64,000 bases of DNA from Parvularcula oceani (GTDB taxonomy: Bacteria > Pseudomonadota > Alphaproteobacteria > Caulobacterales > Parvularculaceae). The position numbers were made by a program, and so were the translations under genes. Numbering within the stretch: position 1 is the stretch's first letter; each line of letters opens with the position of its first letter. Below are positions 38,425-46,531 of the stretch, piece after piece. The stretch lies in contig NZ_JPHU01000016.1 of the NCBI RefSeq assembly GCF_000733125.1, positions 1 through 64,000 of the forward strand, in the 5' to 3' direction. The notes beneath the pieces were generated by a model. It saw only the letters and a list, made by a program, of their open reading frames with translations. It was not told the DNA's origin and made no database searches.

Positions 38425-39831
38425 ATGGTCTCGCCGAAGAAGTCCGATCGTCATCTCCTGCTACGGGGAACCACCTGGCACTACCAACGCCGGGTACCGA
38501 AGCGTTTCCAGCGTTTCGATCCACGCCGCTTCGTGCGCGAGACGCTGAACACGGAGTCGCTCGAGCTGGCCCGCCTACGGCGGGACGAGCTAGCCCGCGC
38601 CGACGACGAGTACTGGGCTTCACTCGCTATGGCCGATGCGGCGGTAGGAGAGGGCGGGCCGGGCGCCGCTAAAGTCGCTCGTCAGCACTACGCTGCTGCG
38701 AAGGCCCAGGCGCTCGCCATGGGCTTCACCTACAAACCGATGGCGACCCTTCTGCGCGACCCCGATCCCGACGAGATCGCCCGGCGCATGTTGGCCCTGC
38801 GGCCAGCCATCGACAGTGACGCACCTTCCGCTGCCTTCAAGGCCGATGCCGTCCTCGGCGCGGTGGAGGCGCCGCGGCCGACAGTGAGCGAAGCGCTGGA
38901 GATCTACTTCGACGAGATCGCGATCGACGAGCAGTACAACAAGTCGGACCGTCAGAAGTACCAATGGCGCAAGGTCAAGCGGCTCTCGATCGCCTACTTC
39001 GTCGAGGTCGTTGGTGACATGCCGCTCACGGACATCACCCGCGATCACGCTCAGAAGTTTCATCGGTTCTGGACCGACAGGATGCTCAAGCCGAAGAAGG
39101 GCGAGCAGGCCGTCACGCCCAACACGGCAAACCGTCATCTAGGCAATGTCCGTGTTCTCTACACGTCCTACTTTCGTCATATCGGCGAGGAGGATCGGGC
39201 CAACCCGTTCCGGAACATGTTCTTCAAGGGAAAGACGCGCGCGGAGGTGCTCGCCTTCGACGACGCGTTCGTTCGCGATAACATCCTCTTGCCCGGCATG
39301 TTCAGCGGGCTCCGTCCTGACTTGCAGCTGGCAGTCTACATGTTGATCGAGACGGGGTGCCGACCGAGCGAGATCATCAACCTTCAGCCGGAGGATATTC
39401 GCTTGGACGAGGAAGTGCCGTTCATCGCGATCAAGCCCCGGCGGAAGCGAGAGATCAAGACGGAGAGCTCGATCCGGGAGATTCCGCTCGTTGGGGTCTC
39501 ACTCGAAGCCGCAAAGAGGGCGCCGAGCGGGTTCCCGCACTACCATGATCGGAACGAACTCTTCTCCGCCAGCGTCATGAAAGCCTTCAAGTCGCGAGGG
39601 CTCCTACCAACGCCAGCGCACCGGGTTTACTCCTTCCGGCATGCCTTCGAGAAGCGGATGCAGGAGGCGAACATCGACTACGGTCTGCGCTGTCTCCTCA
39701 TGGGTCATCGTACCGATCGGCCCGCCTACGGCGATGGCGGCAGTCTCGCCTACCGCCGAGATGAACTCATGAAGATCGTTCATCCGTATGACGAGAGACT
39801 CTTCGGGGAGTTCGACCGCTCCGTCTCCTGA
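38425..39831 (+). CDS. int: Tyrosine recombinase (site-specific integrase)
   Basis: This 468-aa protein has a DUF6538-like N-terminal arm-binding segment (LLLRGTTWHYQRRVPKRF), a core-binding SAM-like domain (about 150-260) and a C-terminal catalytic domain. Visible active-site residues are Arg313 (TGCRPSEI), a Lys in KPRRKREIK, the YSFRHAF box with Arg (a Tyr replaces the usual first His, a known variant), His in LMGHRTDRPAYG, and the likely nucleophile Tyr in PAYGDG. It would integrate and excise the ICE at tRNA-Leu. Confidence 0.95.
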   Translation: MVSPKKSDRHLLLRGTTWHYQRRVPKRFQRFDPRRFVRETLNTESLELARLRRDELARADDEYWASLAMADAAVGEGGPGAAKVARQHYAAAKAQALAMGFTYKPMATLLRDPDPDEIARRMLALRPAIDSDAPSAAFKADAVLGAVEAPRPTVSEALEIYFDEIAIDEQYNKSDRQKYQWRKVKRLSIAYFVEVVGDMPLTDITRDHAQKFHRFWTDRMLKPKKGEQAVTPNTANRHLGNVRVLYTSYFRHIGEEDRANPFRNMFFKGKTRAEVLAFDDAFVRDNILLPGMFSGLRPDLQLAVYMLIETGCRPSEIINLQPEDIRLDEEVPFIAIKPRRKREIKTESSIREIPLVGVSLEAAKRAPSGFPHYHDRNELFSASVMKAFKSRGLLPTPAHRVYSFRHAFEKRMQEANIDYGLRCLLMGHRTDRPAYGDGGSLAYRRDELMKIVHPYDERLFGEFDRSVS

Positions 39832-40030
39832 GGCGGGCGTCGTCGAGGCAGGCGCGCAGGCGTAGGCGGCCGGTTTCACGTGTTTCAACAGCCCTGTCGA
39901 GGACATCGAAGAACGGAAGGTATCTTTCGCCGTGGCGAGCGACGAGTTCGGCACAGATTCGTCGCGCCTCAAGGAGGTCCTCGTCGCTTACGGCAACACA
40001 GTTCGCCGCGGTCAGTTGGCTCTCGGGCAT
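39767..40030 (-). CDS. Small hypothetical protein of the ICE control module
   Basis: This 87-aa protein has a coherent first part (VSDEDLLEARRICAELVARHGERYLPFFDVLDRAVE, shown only partly here as DEDLLEARRICAEL and YLPFFDVLDRAV). The Arg-rich tail overlaps the end of int by 65 bases on the other strand. No family is assigned. It is co-directional with, and 50 bp after, the XRE regulator, so it is probably in the same transcript. Confidence 0.5.
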   Translation of the reverse strand: MPESQLTAANCVAVSDEDLLEARRICAELVARHGERYLPFFDVLDRAVETRETGRLRLRACLDDARLRRRSGRTPRRVSRHTDERSS

Positions 40031-40080
40031 GATGCGATGGCCTGACGCCGACCTTAACCCAGAGAAAGCGACACAGCGTG

Positions 40081-40611
40081 CTAGTCAGCACGCCGCCCCG
40101 CAAGGGCGCCATTCGTCACCGGATCAGTGACCGGGTTGCATGCGTAAGTGGCCCCTCCATCTATCGCGTCGCTGCAGAGATCATTCGCCCACAGATCGAG
40201 GAAGGTCTGCTTGACCGTCGCGTTGTCGGCGCGCTCAAGGCTTTCGAGGGCAAGGCGACTAAGGCCGCTCGGCGTCACCTGATCCAGCTTGATCTTGATG
40301 AGCTGGAGAAGGAGAGGACGCTCAATAGGCAAGGTCGATGCGGTATCACTGTCAGTGCTGCGTGTTCCGCCAGTCCCGATCACCTCGTCGCTTGAAAGCT
40401 CCAGCACGGCGATCAGCGCGAAGAACTGATCCGATGTCGGCGGGCGCTTGCCGTTCTCGATCCGGCAGATGCAGGTGCCGCTGGCGCCGACCTTGTCGCC
40501 GAGCTCGTCCTGCGTCCATCCGCGCCGCTTGCGTGCGAGCTGCACCCTGCTCCCGAAGCTTCGGGTAATCTCGGCGCATGCCGCGTCAACGTTCTGATCC
40601 CGTTTGGACAT
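40081..40611 (-). CDS. XRE-family transcriptional regulator
   Basis: This 176-aa protein has an N-terminal HTH_XRE domain (about residues 17-75: RVQLARKRRGWTQDELGDKV, then GTCICRIENGKRPPT). The C-terminal half has no recognised domain. A regulator of this kind next to int in an ICE usually controls excision or transfer genes; its operator is not identified, but repeats before traA are candidates. Confidence 0.88.
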   Translation of the reverse strand: MSKRDQNVDAACAEITRSFGSRVQLARKRRGWTQDELGDKVGASGTCICRIENGKRPPTSDQFFALIAVLELSSDEVIGTGGTRSTDSDTASTLPIERPLLLQLIKIKLDQVTPSGLSRLALESLERADNATVKQTFLDLWANDLCSDAIDGGATYACNPVTDPVTNGALAGRRAD

Positions 40612-40728
40612 ATCCGCGTCCCCCGGCCTTTCTCCTGGGCATCAACTTTCGGCGCAGAATCTCCGGTTGACAAGACAGAATCATCACAATCGACGAATGT
40701 CGGTGTTGCAAGCCGTTGGTTTCTCGCC

Positions 40729-41166
40729 TCATCGGGGAAAGGCGAGTTCTCTCTTCTCCGCCAGGATGCAGATGGCGCAGTGGACGATGGCGCGGAGGTT
40801 GAGCGCTTCGGCGCCGCGGGCGATCAGCTCACCCCTCATGCGGTTCAGCTCGACAGCGGCTTCTCCGACCAGTTGCATGGAGGTGGGGTCGGGCGCCTTG
40901 GCGGGCGGCTGCGTGGCCGGAGAGCAGCCCCCATCATGCGCGCTGATGATCTCTTCGGGCGTCGCGAGCCGGACGGCGTGACGAGCGACGTCGGCGATGC
41001 GTCCGTCCGAGACGCCTTCGGTGCAGAGCCGCACGCGGGCGCGGCGGAGGCAGTCCTGGAAGTGCGGATCGCCACTGAGCCTAATCTGATGCCGCTTGGT
41101 GGTCATCGTCTCCGTCGCTTGCCTTCCTCCTGCCTGCCTCCGAGAGGAGGCGAGTTCCGTCGCCAT
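40729..41166 (-). CDS. Hypothetical protein divergent from the tra operon (possible regulator)
   Basis: This 145-aa protein has an N-terminal polar part and a helical core (HFQDCLRRARVRLCTEGVSD..., GRIADVARHAVRLATPEEI). The C-terminal half carries SMQLVGEAAVELNRMRGELIARG. The position and the C-terminal segment recall small relaxosome or mobilisation proteins, but no motif confirms this. ATG 41166 has a GGGGGGAT-type ribosome site. It shares the upstream region with traA. Confidence 0.6.
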   Translation of the reverse strand: MATELASSRRQAGGRQATETMTTKRHQIRLSGDPHFQDCLRRARVRLCTEGVSDGRIADVARHAVRLATPEEIISAHDGGCSPATQPPAKAPDPTSMQLVGEAAVELNRMRGELIARGAEALNLRAIVHCAICILAEKRELAFPR

Positions 41167-41475
41167 CTCGATCGATCCCCCTTCTAACGATGATTCTGGC
41201 CGAAGCGCGGCCAATCCTCATGACTTGCCGATATGGCAAGTTCTCTGCACCTCTGGCAATTCCCAGTGACGGAAGAGCGACGTTTGAAGGTGTTCTCGCA
41301 CCTCTAGCGAGAATCCAGTCGCACTCTTCGGCTAATGCGCGAACAGCTTGCTGTCGCTGCAGATGATCTGCCGACAGGGCAACATTCCTGACACGGAATT
41401 CCTCTTCCAGCGCAGCGCTTTTCGGGGTCTCCTCTCCCTGCCGCCGATGGTGGCGGCGCGAAGAAGGAGACCCTC
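41167..41475. promoter_or_regulatory. Repeat-rich control region between the divergent ORF and traA
   Basis: This 309-bp non-coding stretch has an inverted repeat ACTTGCC-N5-GGCAAGT (41223-41241). A pair of about 27-bp imperfect direct repeats sits at 41240-41267 and 41292-41319 (shared core GCACCTCT), 52 bp apart. The second contains the dyad TTCTCGC-N7-GCGAGAA (41293-41313). A further dyad lies at 41351-41377 (CTGTCG ... CGACAG). A hairpin GCCGCC-N6-GGCGGC (41440-41457) lies just before the traA ribosome site. Spacing near five helical turns suggests cooperative operator binding. Confidence 0.65.
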
Positions 41476-41808
41476 ATGGTACCAACAACTCAGCTAGGGC
41501 CCGGTTCCGAACGGATGGCTCAGGGCGCCGTGCTCGCTCTGATGGCGCTGTTCGCCCTGGCCTACTTCTATCTGGGTCCGGCGCTCGCCGGCACGGACAC
41601 GACGTTCGACACGGCGACCTCGACGGTCGCGGGCTACATCAACGGCTCTGCCGGCAAGCTCGCCGCCCTCGTGGCCCTCGGATACGGCGTCATCCGCATG
41701 GCGACGTCCGGCTGGTCGCTCGGCCATGTCGGCGTGCCGATCGCCGTCGGCATCTCCGCCGGGATCGGCGGACCCATCGTCCAGTCCTCGGTGACCGCGA
41801 TCATCTGA
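41476..41808 (+). CDS. traA: F-type conjugative pilin TraA
   Basis: This 110-aa prepilin has a long leader (about 38 residues) ending PALA, predicted cleavage before GTDTT. This gives a 72-residue mature pilin with two hydrophobic helices (about SAGKLAALVALGYGVIRMA and GVPIAVGISAGIGGPIV) separated by a short basic/polar loop. Mature size matches F pilin (70 aa). AAGGAG precedes the ATG. It is the first gene of the transfer operon. Confidence 0.85.
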   Translation: MVPTTQLGPGSERMAQGAVLALMALFALAYFYLGPALAGTDTTFDTATSTVAGYINGSAGKLAALVALGYGVIRMATSGWSLGHVGVPIAVGISAGIGGPIVQSSVTAII

Positions 41809-41899
41809 AGACGGACAAACCTTCGCCCCAACCATCCACTCTAACCAGGAAAGGACGACCGACCTCACCGTCTAGGAAAAGCACTGAAGGCGCGCATGC

Positions 41900-41913
41900 G
41901 GGGGGTACCCCCC
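41900..41913. promoter_or_regulatory. Perfect palindrome between traA and traL
   Basis: GGGGGGTACCCCCC is a perfect 14-bp palindrome in the 166-bp traA-traL gap, the largest gap in the front of the operon. It could act as an mRNA hairpin or partial attenuator allowing more pilin than channel protein. This role is inferred. Confidence 0.4.
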
Positions 41914-41974
41914 ACGGAACCGGCGCGGCTTCGAGTTCCAAGGCGAGGCGTCCCGTCGTCATCGAAGATCACCC

Positions 41975-42268
41975 ATGGCGCAGGCCGACCGCACCCGCAT
42001 CCCGGCGACCCTCGACGACCCCGAGAAGCTCGCCTTCTGGACCATCGACGAGTTCGTCCTGCTGATCGGCGGCTTCATGCTGGGGATCCTGCTCGGCCGC
42101 TTCGTCGAGGGCATCCTCCTCGGCTTCGCCGCGGTCTTCGCCATCAAGAAGTTCAAGCGCGGTGAGAGCCTCCGGGCGCTCCGCCACGCCGCCTACTGGG
42201 TGCTCCCTTCCGGGCTCTTCGGCCTCCAGGCGACGCTGCCCTCGCACAAGCGCGACCTGGCCGGGTGA
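41975..42268 (+). CDS. traL: Type IV conjugative transfer protein TraL
   Basis: This 97-aa inner-membrane protein has the TraL pattern: a short N-terminus (IPATLDDPEKLAFWTIDEF) and two close hydrophobic helices (about 27-58). A polar C-terminus includes YWVLPSGLFGL. It is a small VirB3-like component of the channel. It overlaps traE by four bases. Confidence 0.9.
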   Translation: MAQADRTRIPATLDDPEKLAFWTIDEFVLLIGGFMLGILLGRFVEGILLGFAAVFAIKKFKRGESLRALRHAAYWVLPSGLFGLQATLPSHKRDLAG

Positions 42269-42879
42269 GCGCGATGCAGACTTCCGTCTCCTACACCCGC
42301 CTGCGCTCGGCGATCCGCCAGCGGAACGTCCTCGCGACGGCGGCCTCGGTCCTGACCCTCACCGTCCTGATGCAGGCCTTCATGATCCACAGCCGCGAGA
42401 CGCGCGTGATCCTGACGCCGACCCTTCATGCCGAGACCGCGCTCAGCTCCGGCGCGCCAGGGGCCGACTACCTCGAGCAGGTGACCCGCGACGTGGCCGG
42501 GCTCTTCCTCAACCGCCACCCCCACAACCTCGGCTACTTCCGAGAGAACATCCTGCGGCTCGCGCACCCCTCGACCCACGGCTCGATCGAGGCCGCGCTC
42601 CTCGAGACCGAGCGGCGGCTCATTGCCACGAAAACTTCGACCGTCTTCTACCCGGCGGAGATCTTCGTCGACCCCGAAAGCCTCTACTCGGAGATCCGCG
42701 GCGAGGTGCACACCTATCTCGGCCCCGACCGGGTCGAGACCGAGCGCGCCGTCTACGCCGCCGACTGGCGCTTCGACGCCATGCGTCTCTGGCTGGAGGA
42801 CTTCTACCCGATCACGCCAGAGGAGGCGCAAGCGATCGACGCGCCGCTGAGCAAGGCCTCTGCGGGGGATGTCCGGTGA
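42265..42879 (+). CDS. traE: Type IV conjugative transfer protein TraE
   Basis: This 204-aa protein is anchored by one N-terminal helix (about 23-42). Its periplasmic VirB8-like body includes TYLGPDRVETERAVYAADWRF. It is a core inner-membrane component. The start GTG 42265 overlaps the traL stop (GTGA); ATG 42274 is the alternative. Confidence 0.9.
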   Translation: MSAMQTSVSYTRLRSAIRQRNVLATAASVLTLTVLMQAFMIHSRETRVILTPTLHAETALSSGAPGADYLEQVTRDVAGLFLNRHPHNLGYFRENILRLAHPSTHGSIEAALLETERRLIATKTSTVFYPAEIFVDPESLYSEIRGEVHTYLGPDRVETERAVYAADWRFDAMRLWLEDFYPITPEEAQAIDAPLSKASAGDVR

Positions 42880-43619
42880 CCCGCGCAAGCTCACTCGCCG
42901 CTACGCTTCTCGCGACAGCCTCGGTTCTTGTCGCTCCAGCTGCGGCGCAGCAGATCGTCGAGGCGAGCGATGGCGGCGTCGTCTCAGGCTACGTCTCGGC
43001 CTCGGGCGTCACCCGGCTCAGCTTCACCGGCGACAAGGCCGCGAGCGCGCCGATGGCGCAGGGCGGCGGCGGGCCCGGCTTCGCCTTGGTCCACGAGCCT
43101 GGCACCGGGGACCTCTACCTCACCCTGGAGCGCGAGCCGCGCCCCGGCGAGCGGGCAGGGGCCGTCTCCTTCTTCGTCACCACTGAGGCCGGTTTCACCT
43201 ACCAGGTGGAACTCGCTGCCAAGGATGTGCCCTCCACCCAGATCGAGGTGCGGAACGTCCAGCTCGGCATCCGCCGGGCCGAACGAGCTGCCACGGCGGC
43301 ACCCTTCGAAGCACGTGTCGTCGCGCTGACCCGGGCCATGTGGTCGGGCGCGCTCTTGGACGGGTTCGGAATCAAGCGTCCGGTGAGGCGCGAGCGCGCG
43401 GCAGGATCTCTCCGCGTCGCCGTCGCCGCGGTGTATGAAAGCGCCGACCTCACCGGCCGCGTGCTGACGGTCCGCAACTCGAGCCGGGGCACCATCCCGG
43501 TCCGCGAAGATGCCTTCCTCGCACCGGGCGTCGTTGCCGTCACCCTGAAGGGTCCGACCGAACTCGGCCCCCGTCAGTCCACGCAGGTCCTCGTCGTCGA
43601 CCGGGGAGGCGCAAGGTGA
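42876..43619 (+). CDS. traK: Type IV conjugative transfer protein TraK
   Basis: This 247-aa protein has a signal peptide (cleavage after PAAA, about 24) and the TraK (VirB9-like) body, with TTEAGFTYQVELAAKDVP and DAFLAPGVVAVTL. It forms the outer-membrane core complex with TraV and TraB. The start GTG 42876 overlaps the traE stop. Confidence 0.88.
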   Translation: MTRASSLAATLLATASVLVAPAAAQQIVEASDGGVVSGYVSASGVTRLSFTGDKAASAPMAQGGGGPGFALVHEPGTGDLYLTLEREPRPGERAGAVSFFVTTEAGFTYQVELAAKDVPSTQIEVRNVQLGIRRAERAATAAPFEARVVALTRAMWSGALLDGFGIKRPVRRERAAGSLRVAVAAVYESADLTGRVLTVRNSSRGTIPVREDAFLAPGVVAVTLKGPTELGPRQSTQVLVVDRGGAR

Positions 43620-44905
43620 GCGAGGAGAACGAGAAGCGCCTCACCCGGCAGCGGGTCCTGATGTACGGCCTCGCCAGCGTCGCCGTCCTCGGTGCAGGCG
43701 TCTGGGTCTTCTCGGGTGACGGGAGCGACAACCGCTCGCGTGCCGAGGACCTTCGGCGCCGCACCGCCATGGCGGACGTCATCAACCCGCCTGGCCTCGC
43801 CGACGACTTCCTGTCGGAGACGGGCGTCAGGATCGCCGCCCTCGAGAACGGCCTGTCGCGGATCGAGGCGGAGCGGAACGAGCTGAAGGAGGCTCTGCGC
43901 GCTCAGGAACTCCAACTCGCCGCCCTTCGTGCCGAGAAGCAGAGCGACCGCAACTCGGCGAACGCCGCGCTCGAAGACATGGCCTCGCGCCTCGCAGCAG
44001 CCGAGGGGCAGGGGGCCGACCGATCCGCTCCGGGGATGCCCGTCCCGCAAGGTTCCGCACCGGGCGATCCCTTCGAGCGGCGGGGCGTCGTCACGGCGGC
44101 GCCCCAACCTTCGCCTACGGGTGTCGCCGCGCCGACACAGGCGGTGCTGACGGAGCCATCGCCGCGCTCGCTCTCCATCGTCCGCTTCGAGACAGACGCC
44201 GAGCGCTTCGAGACCGGCGTCCTGGAACCGGCCGTCTTCGACACCACAAGCGGCGACTACGTGCCGCCCAACGCCTATGCCGAGGCGCACGTCCTGGTCG
44301 GCGTCGACATGTCGACCGGCGTGCGGCTCTCGGCCGACCCGAAGCCCGTCCTGCTGCGCATCACCGGGCCCGCCTACTCGGTGCTGCAGGGGGGCAAACG
44401 TCTCGATACCGACCTCACCGGTTGCCTGGTGAACGGGGCGGCCCATGCCGAGCTGTCGTCCGAACGTGTCTACGTGAAGCTGCAGAAGATCACCTGCGAC
44501 CGGGGCGACGGCGTCGTCGCCGAGAGCCCGGTCCAGGGCTACGTCTCGCAGCTCGGCAAGGTCGGCGTACGCGGGCGGGTGGTCAGTCGGGAAGGCGACA
44601 TCGTCTCCAAGGCGCTCGTCGCCGGCGTGGTCGGCGGCTTCGGCCGCGGGATCTCGCGCAACACCGACCAGATCTTCGGCGCGGGGCTCGCCGGCGGCGG
44701 CAACACCATCATCGGTCAGGAGCCGCTGTCGGCGGGCGAGATCGCCGTGGGCGGCCTCGGCGAGGGGCTCTCGACGGCCGCCGACACCGTGTCCGACTAC
44801 CTCATCGACCGCGCCGAGCAGTACCAGCCCGTCATCGAGATGCCGACCGGCATCGATGTCGAGGTCGTGTTCCTGAACGGCTTCTACGCGCGGGGGGCGA
44901 AGTGA
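43616..44905 (+). CDS. traB: Type IV conjugative transfer protein TraB
   Basis: This 429-aa VirB10-like protein has one N-terminal membrane helix (about 16-31) and a coiled coil (about 75-130). The beta-barrel core then has HVLVGVDMSTGVRLSADPKPVLLRI and YVSQLGKVGVRGRVVSREGD. The hydrophobic helical antenna region (ALVAGVVGGFGRGIS) is followed by a typical C-terminal VEVVFLNGF. It bridges inner and outer membranes. Confidence 0.92.
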   Translation: MSEENEKRLTRQRVLMYGLASVAVLGAGVWVFSGDGSDNRSRAEDLRRRTAMADVINPPGLADDFLSETGVRIAALENGLSRIEAERNELKEALRAQELQLAALRAEKQSDRNSANAALEDMASRLAAAEGQGADRSAPGMPVPQGSAPGDPFERRGVVTAAPQPSPTGVAAPTQAVLTEPSPRSLSIVRFETDAERFETGVLEPAVFDTTSGDYVPPNAYAEAHVLVGVDMSTGVRLSADPKPVLLRITGPAYSVLQGGKRLDTDLTGCLVNGAAHAELSSERVYVKLQKITCDRGDGVVAESPVQGYVSQLGKVGVRGRVVSREGDIVSKALVAGVVGGFGRGISRNTDQIFGAGLAGGGNTIIGQEPLSAGEIAVGGLGEGLSTAADTVSDYLIDRAEQYQPVIEMPTGIDVEVVFLNGFYARGAK

Positions 44906-45183
44906 TGCGCACTGCCTTTCCGCGTCCGAGATTGCAGGAGGCAAGGGCGCCACGCTCTGCCCCCGCCAGCGCCTGCGGCCACGACGTCCCTCCTCTCTCC
45001 CCAGGGACCGGCCGCCGCCTCCTGCAAGCCCTCATCACCCCTCTTGTTAGGACCATCGGCAGACCGGTCGAGGCCGTGCCGCCGCACGTCCACCGCGCCT
45101 TCTACCGCGGTGCCGTCCTGGTCCTGACGAGCGGCAGCGACAGGAGGATCCAATGGGTTTGGAAAGACGAAGAGGCATGTTGA
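44905..45183 (+). CDS. Unassigned 92-aa protein in tra operon
   Basis: The ATG at 44905 overlaps the traB stop by one base (TGATG) and the end overlaps the dsbC-like start by 31 bases. The sequence is Pro/Arg-rich at the start, then amphipathic (GRRLLQALITPLVRTIGRPVE). No domain is recognised. Its tight coupling argues it is translated. Confidence 0.5.
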   Translation: MRTAFPRPRLQEARAPRSAPASACGHDVPPLSPGTGRRLLQALITPLVRTIGRPVEAVPPHVHRAFYRGAVLVLTSGSDRRIQWVWKDEEAC

Positions 45184-45974
45184 CGGTCGGTCTCGGTGCA
45201 GCTAGTGCGCTCGGCCTCGCCGCATTGGTAGCGGGCGCGGGAAGCGCTCAGACGGAGAACCCGCCTTCGACCGAGGCCTCCTTCGCCGCGCGCTTCCCAG
45301 AAACCACGCCCGACGTCATCGCCTGCGAGGGCTTCGGGCCCCTGTGCCAGGTCATAGCCGGGCGGACGGTCTTCTACATCGACCCCGAGGCGCGGCACGC
45401 CTTCATCGGCCACCTCTACGATCTCGAAGCGGAGCGGGACCTCACCGCAGTGGCCCTCGAAGCGCTGGCTCCCGAAGAGGCGGTGGTGTCGGAAGCGGAA
45501 GCGGAAGCGGACGCGACCGCGGCTGCCGCGAAGGCCGACTGGGACGCGCTGCCCTGGGACAGCGCCGTTCTGCGCAACGAGGGCGGCCGTCTCAAGGTCG
45601 CGGTCTTCTCCGACCTCAACTGCGGCTACTGCCGCCAGCTCTCCGCCGCCTTGGACGAGGCCCCCGACATCGAAGCACGGGAGTTCCTGATGGGCATGGC
45701 GGGGTCGGAGCCCGCGAGCCTAGCTGTCGGCTGCGCGGACGATCCGGAAGCTGCGATCAGGACCTACTACCGCGACCAGTCTCTCCCCGCAGCGAGGTGT
45801 GATCGGAACATCGTCGAGCCTGCACGCCAAGCAGCGCGTGCCCTCGGTCCGCTGATGCGCGGCACACCGACCTTCGTCCGGCCCGACGGCGCGGTCACCA
45901 GCGGCTTCAGGGACATCGAGAGCCTGCGCGCCTGGCTAGAGGAAGGCGTCAAGCAAGAGGGAGGCGAGGGATGA
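45153..45974 (+). CDS. DsbC-like periplasmic thiol:disulfide protein
   Basis: This 273-aa protein has a signal sequence with an Arg-rich start (GLERRRGML...). The thioredoxin-fold domain has active site CGYC (157-160) and cis-Pro TPTFV. It is the disulfide isomerase often found in MPF_F operons (DsbC/TrbB-type), expected to fold the Cys-rich TraU, TraN and TraH. GGAGG precedes the ATG. Confidence 0.85.
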   Translation: MGLERRRGMLTVGLGAASALGLAALVAGAGSAQTENPPSTEASFAARFPETTPDVIACEGFGPLCQVIAGRTVFYIDPEARHAFIGHLYDLEAERDLTAVALEALAPEEAVVSEAEAEADATAAAAKADWDALPWDSAVLRNEGGRLKVAVFSDLNCGYCRQLSAALDEAPDIEAREFLMGMAGSEPASLAVGCADDPEAAIRTYYRDQSLPAARCDRNIVEPARQAARALGPLMRGTPTFVRPDGAVTSGFRDIESLRAWLEEGVKQEGGEG

Positions 45975-46531
45975 ACCGCCTGCGGAACATCATGCTTGGC
46001 GTCGCGACCCTCGGCGTCACCGGCTGCGCCGGTGCCGTCAAGCTCGACAACGTCGCCGGGAGCTGGACCTGCCCGCGGGTGGACGGCGTCTGCGCCGAGA
46101 TCGCCGCCATCGACCGGGGCTTGGGCGCTACGCCCTCCGCCCTGGTGTCCATCGCAGCTGGTGCGGAAGGGGACGGGTCGGCCCTCACCCAGATTTACCT
46201 CGATGGTGGTAGCGCCTCGCTGCCCTCACGGACGCCGGACCAGGTGGCGCGGATCGTCTTCGCGCCGAGCGTCGACGCTGAGGGCCACTACCACGGTGCG
46301 CGGGTCGTCTACGCTGTGATTACGCCTGGTCGGTGGATCGCGAAGCCTGCTGCGACGAAACCCACTGCCAATCCCGTCACCGCACAGGCCACCTCAACGT
46401 CACGACCTATGCAGCCGACGGAAGTCGGAGTGGCGACCGACGGGGCGCGGTTAGAACGGAGTCATCAGTCCTCAGACGGAATAGAACGTCAGACTACGAA
46501 CCTGACCGTGGAGGCGACCGATGCGCGCTGA
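45971..46531 (+). CDS. traV: Outer-membrane lipoprotein TraV
   Basis: This 186-aa lipoprotein has lipobox VTGC (Cys19). The TraV-typical short Cys segment is SWTCPRVDGVCAEI, and VARIVFAPSVDAEGHYHGARVVY matches the TraV C-terminal region. The last 65 residues are low-complexity Thr/Ala/Ser. It is the VirB7-like anchor of the outer-membrane complex. It overlaps both dsbC-like and traC. Confidence 0.87.
   Translation: MNRLRNIMLGVATLGVTGCAGAVKLDNVAGSWTCPRVDGVCAEIAAIDRGLGATPSALVSIAAGAEGDGSALTQIYLDGGSASLPSRTPDQVARIVFAPSVDAEGHYHGARVVYAVITPGRWIAKPAATKPTANPVTAQATSTSRPMQPTEVGVATDGARLERSHQSSDGIERQTTNLTVEATDAR

Noticed and set aside
40667-40672. TTGACA on the plus strand upstream of the XRE gene
   Set aside because: It points toward the 145-aa gene's 3' end, with no acceptable -10 at 16-18 bases and no rightward gene start nearby.
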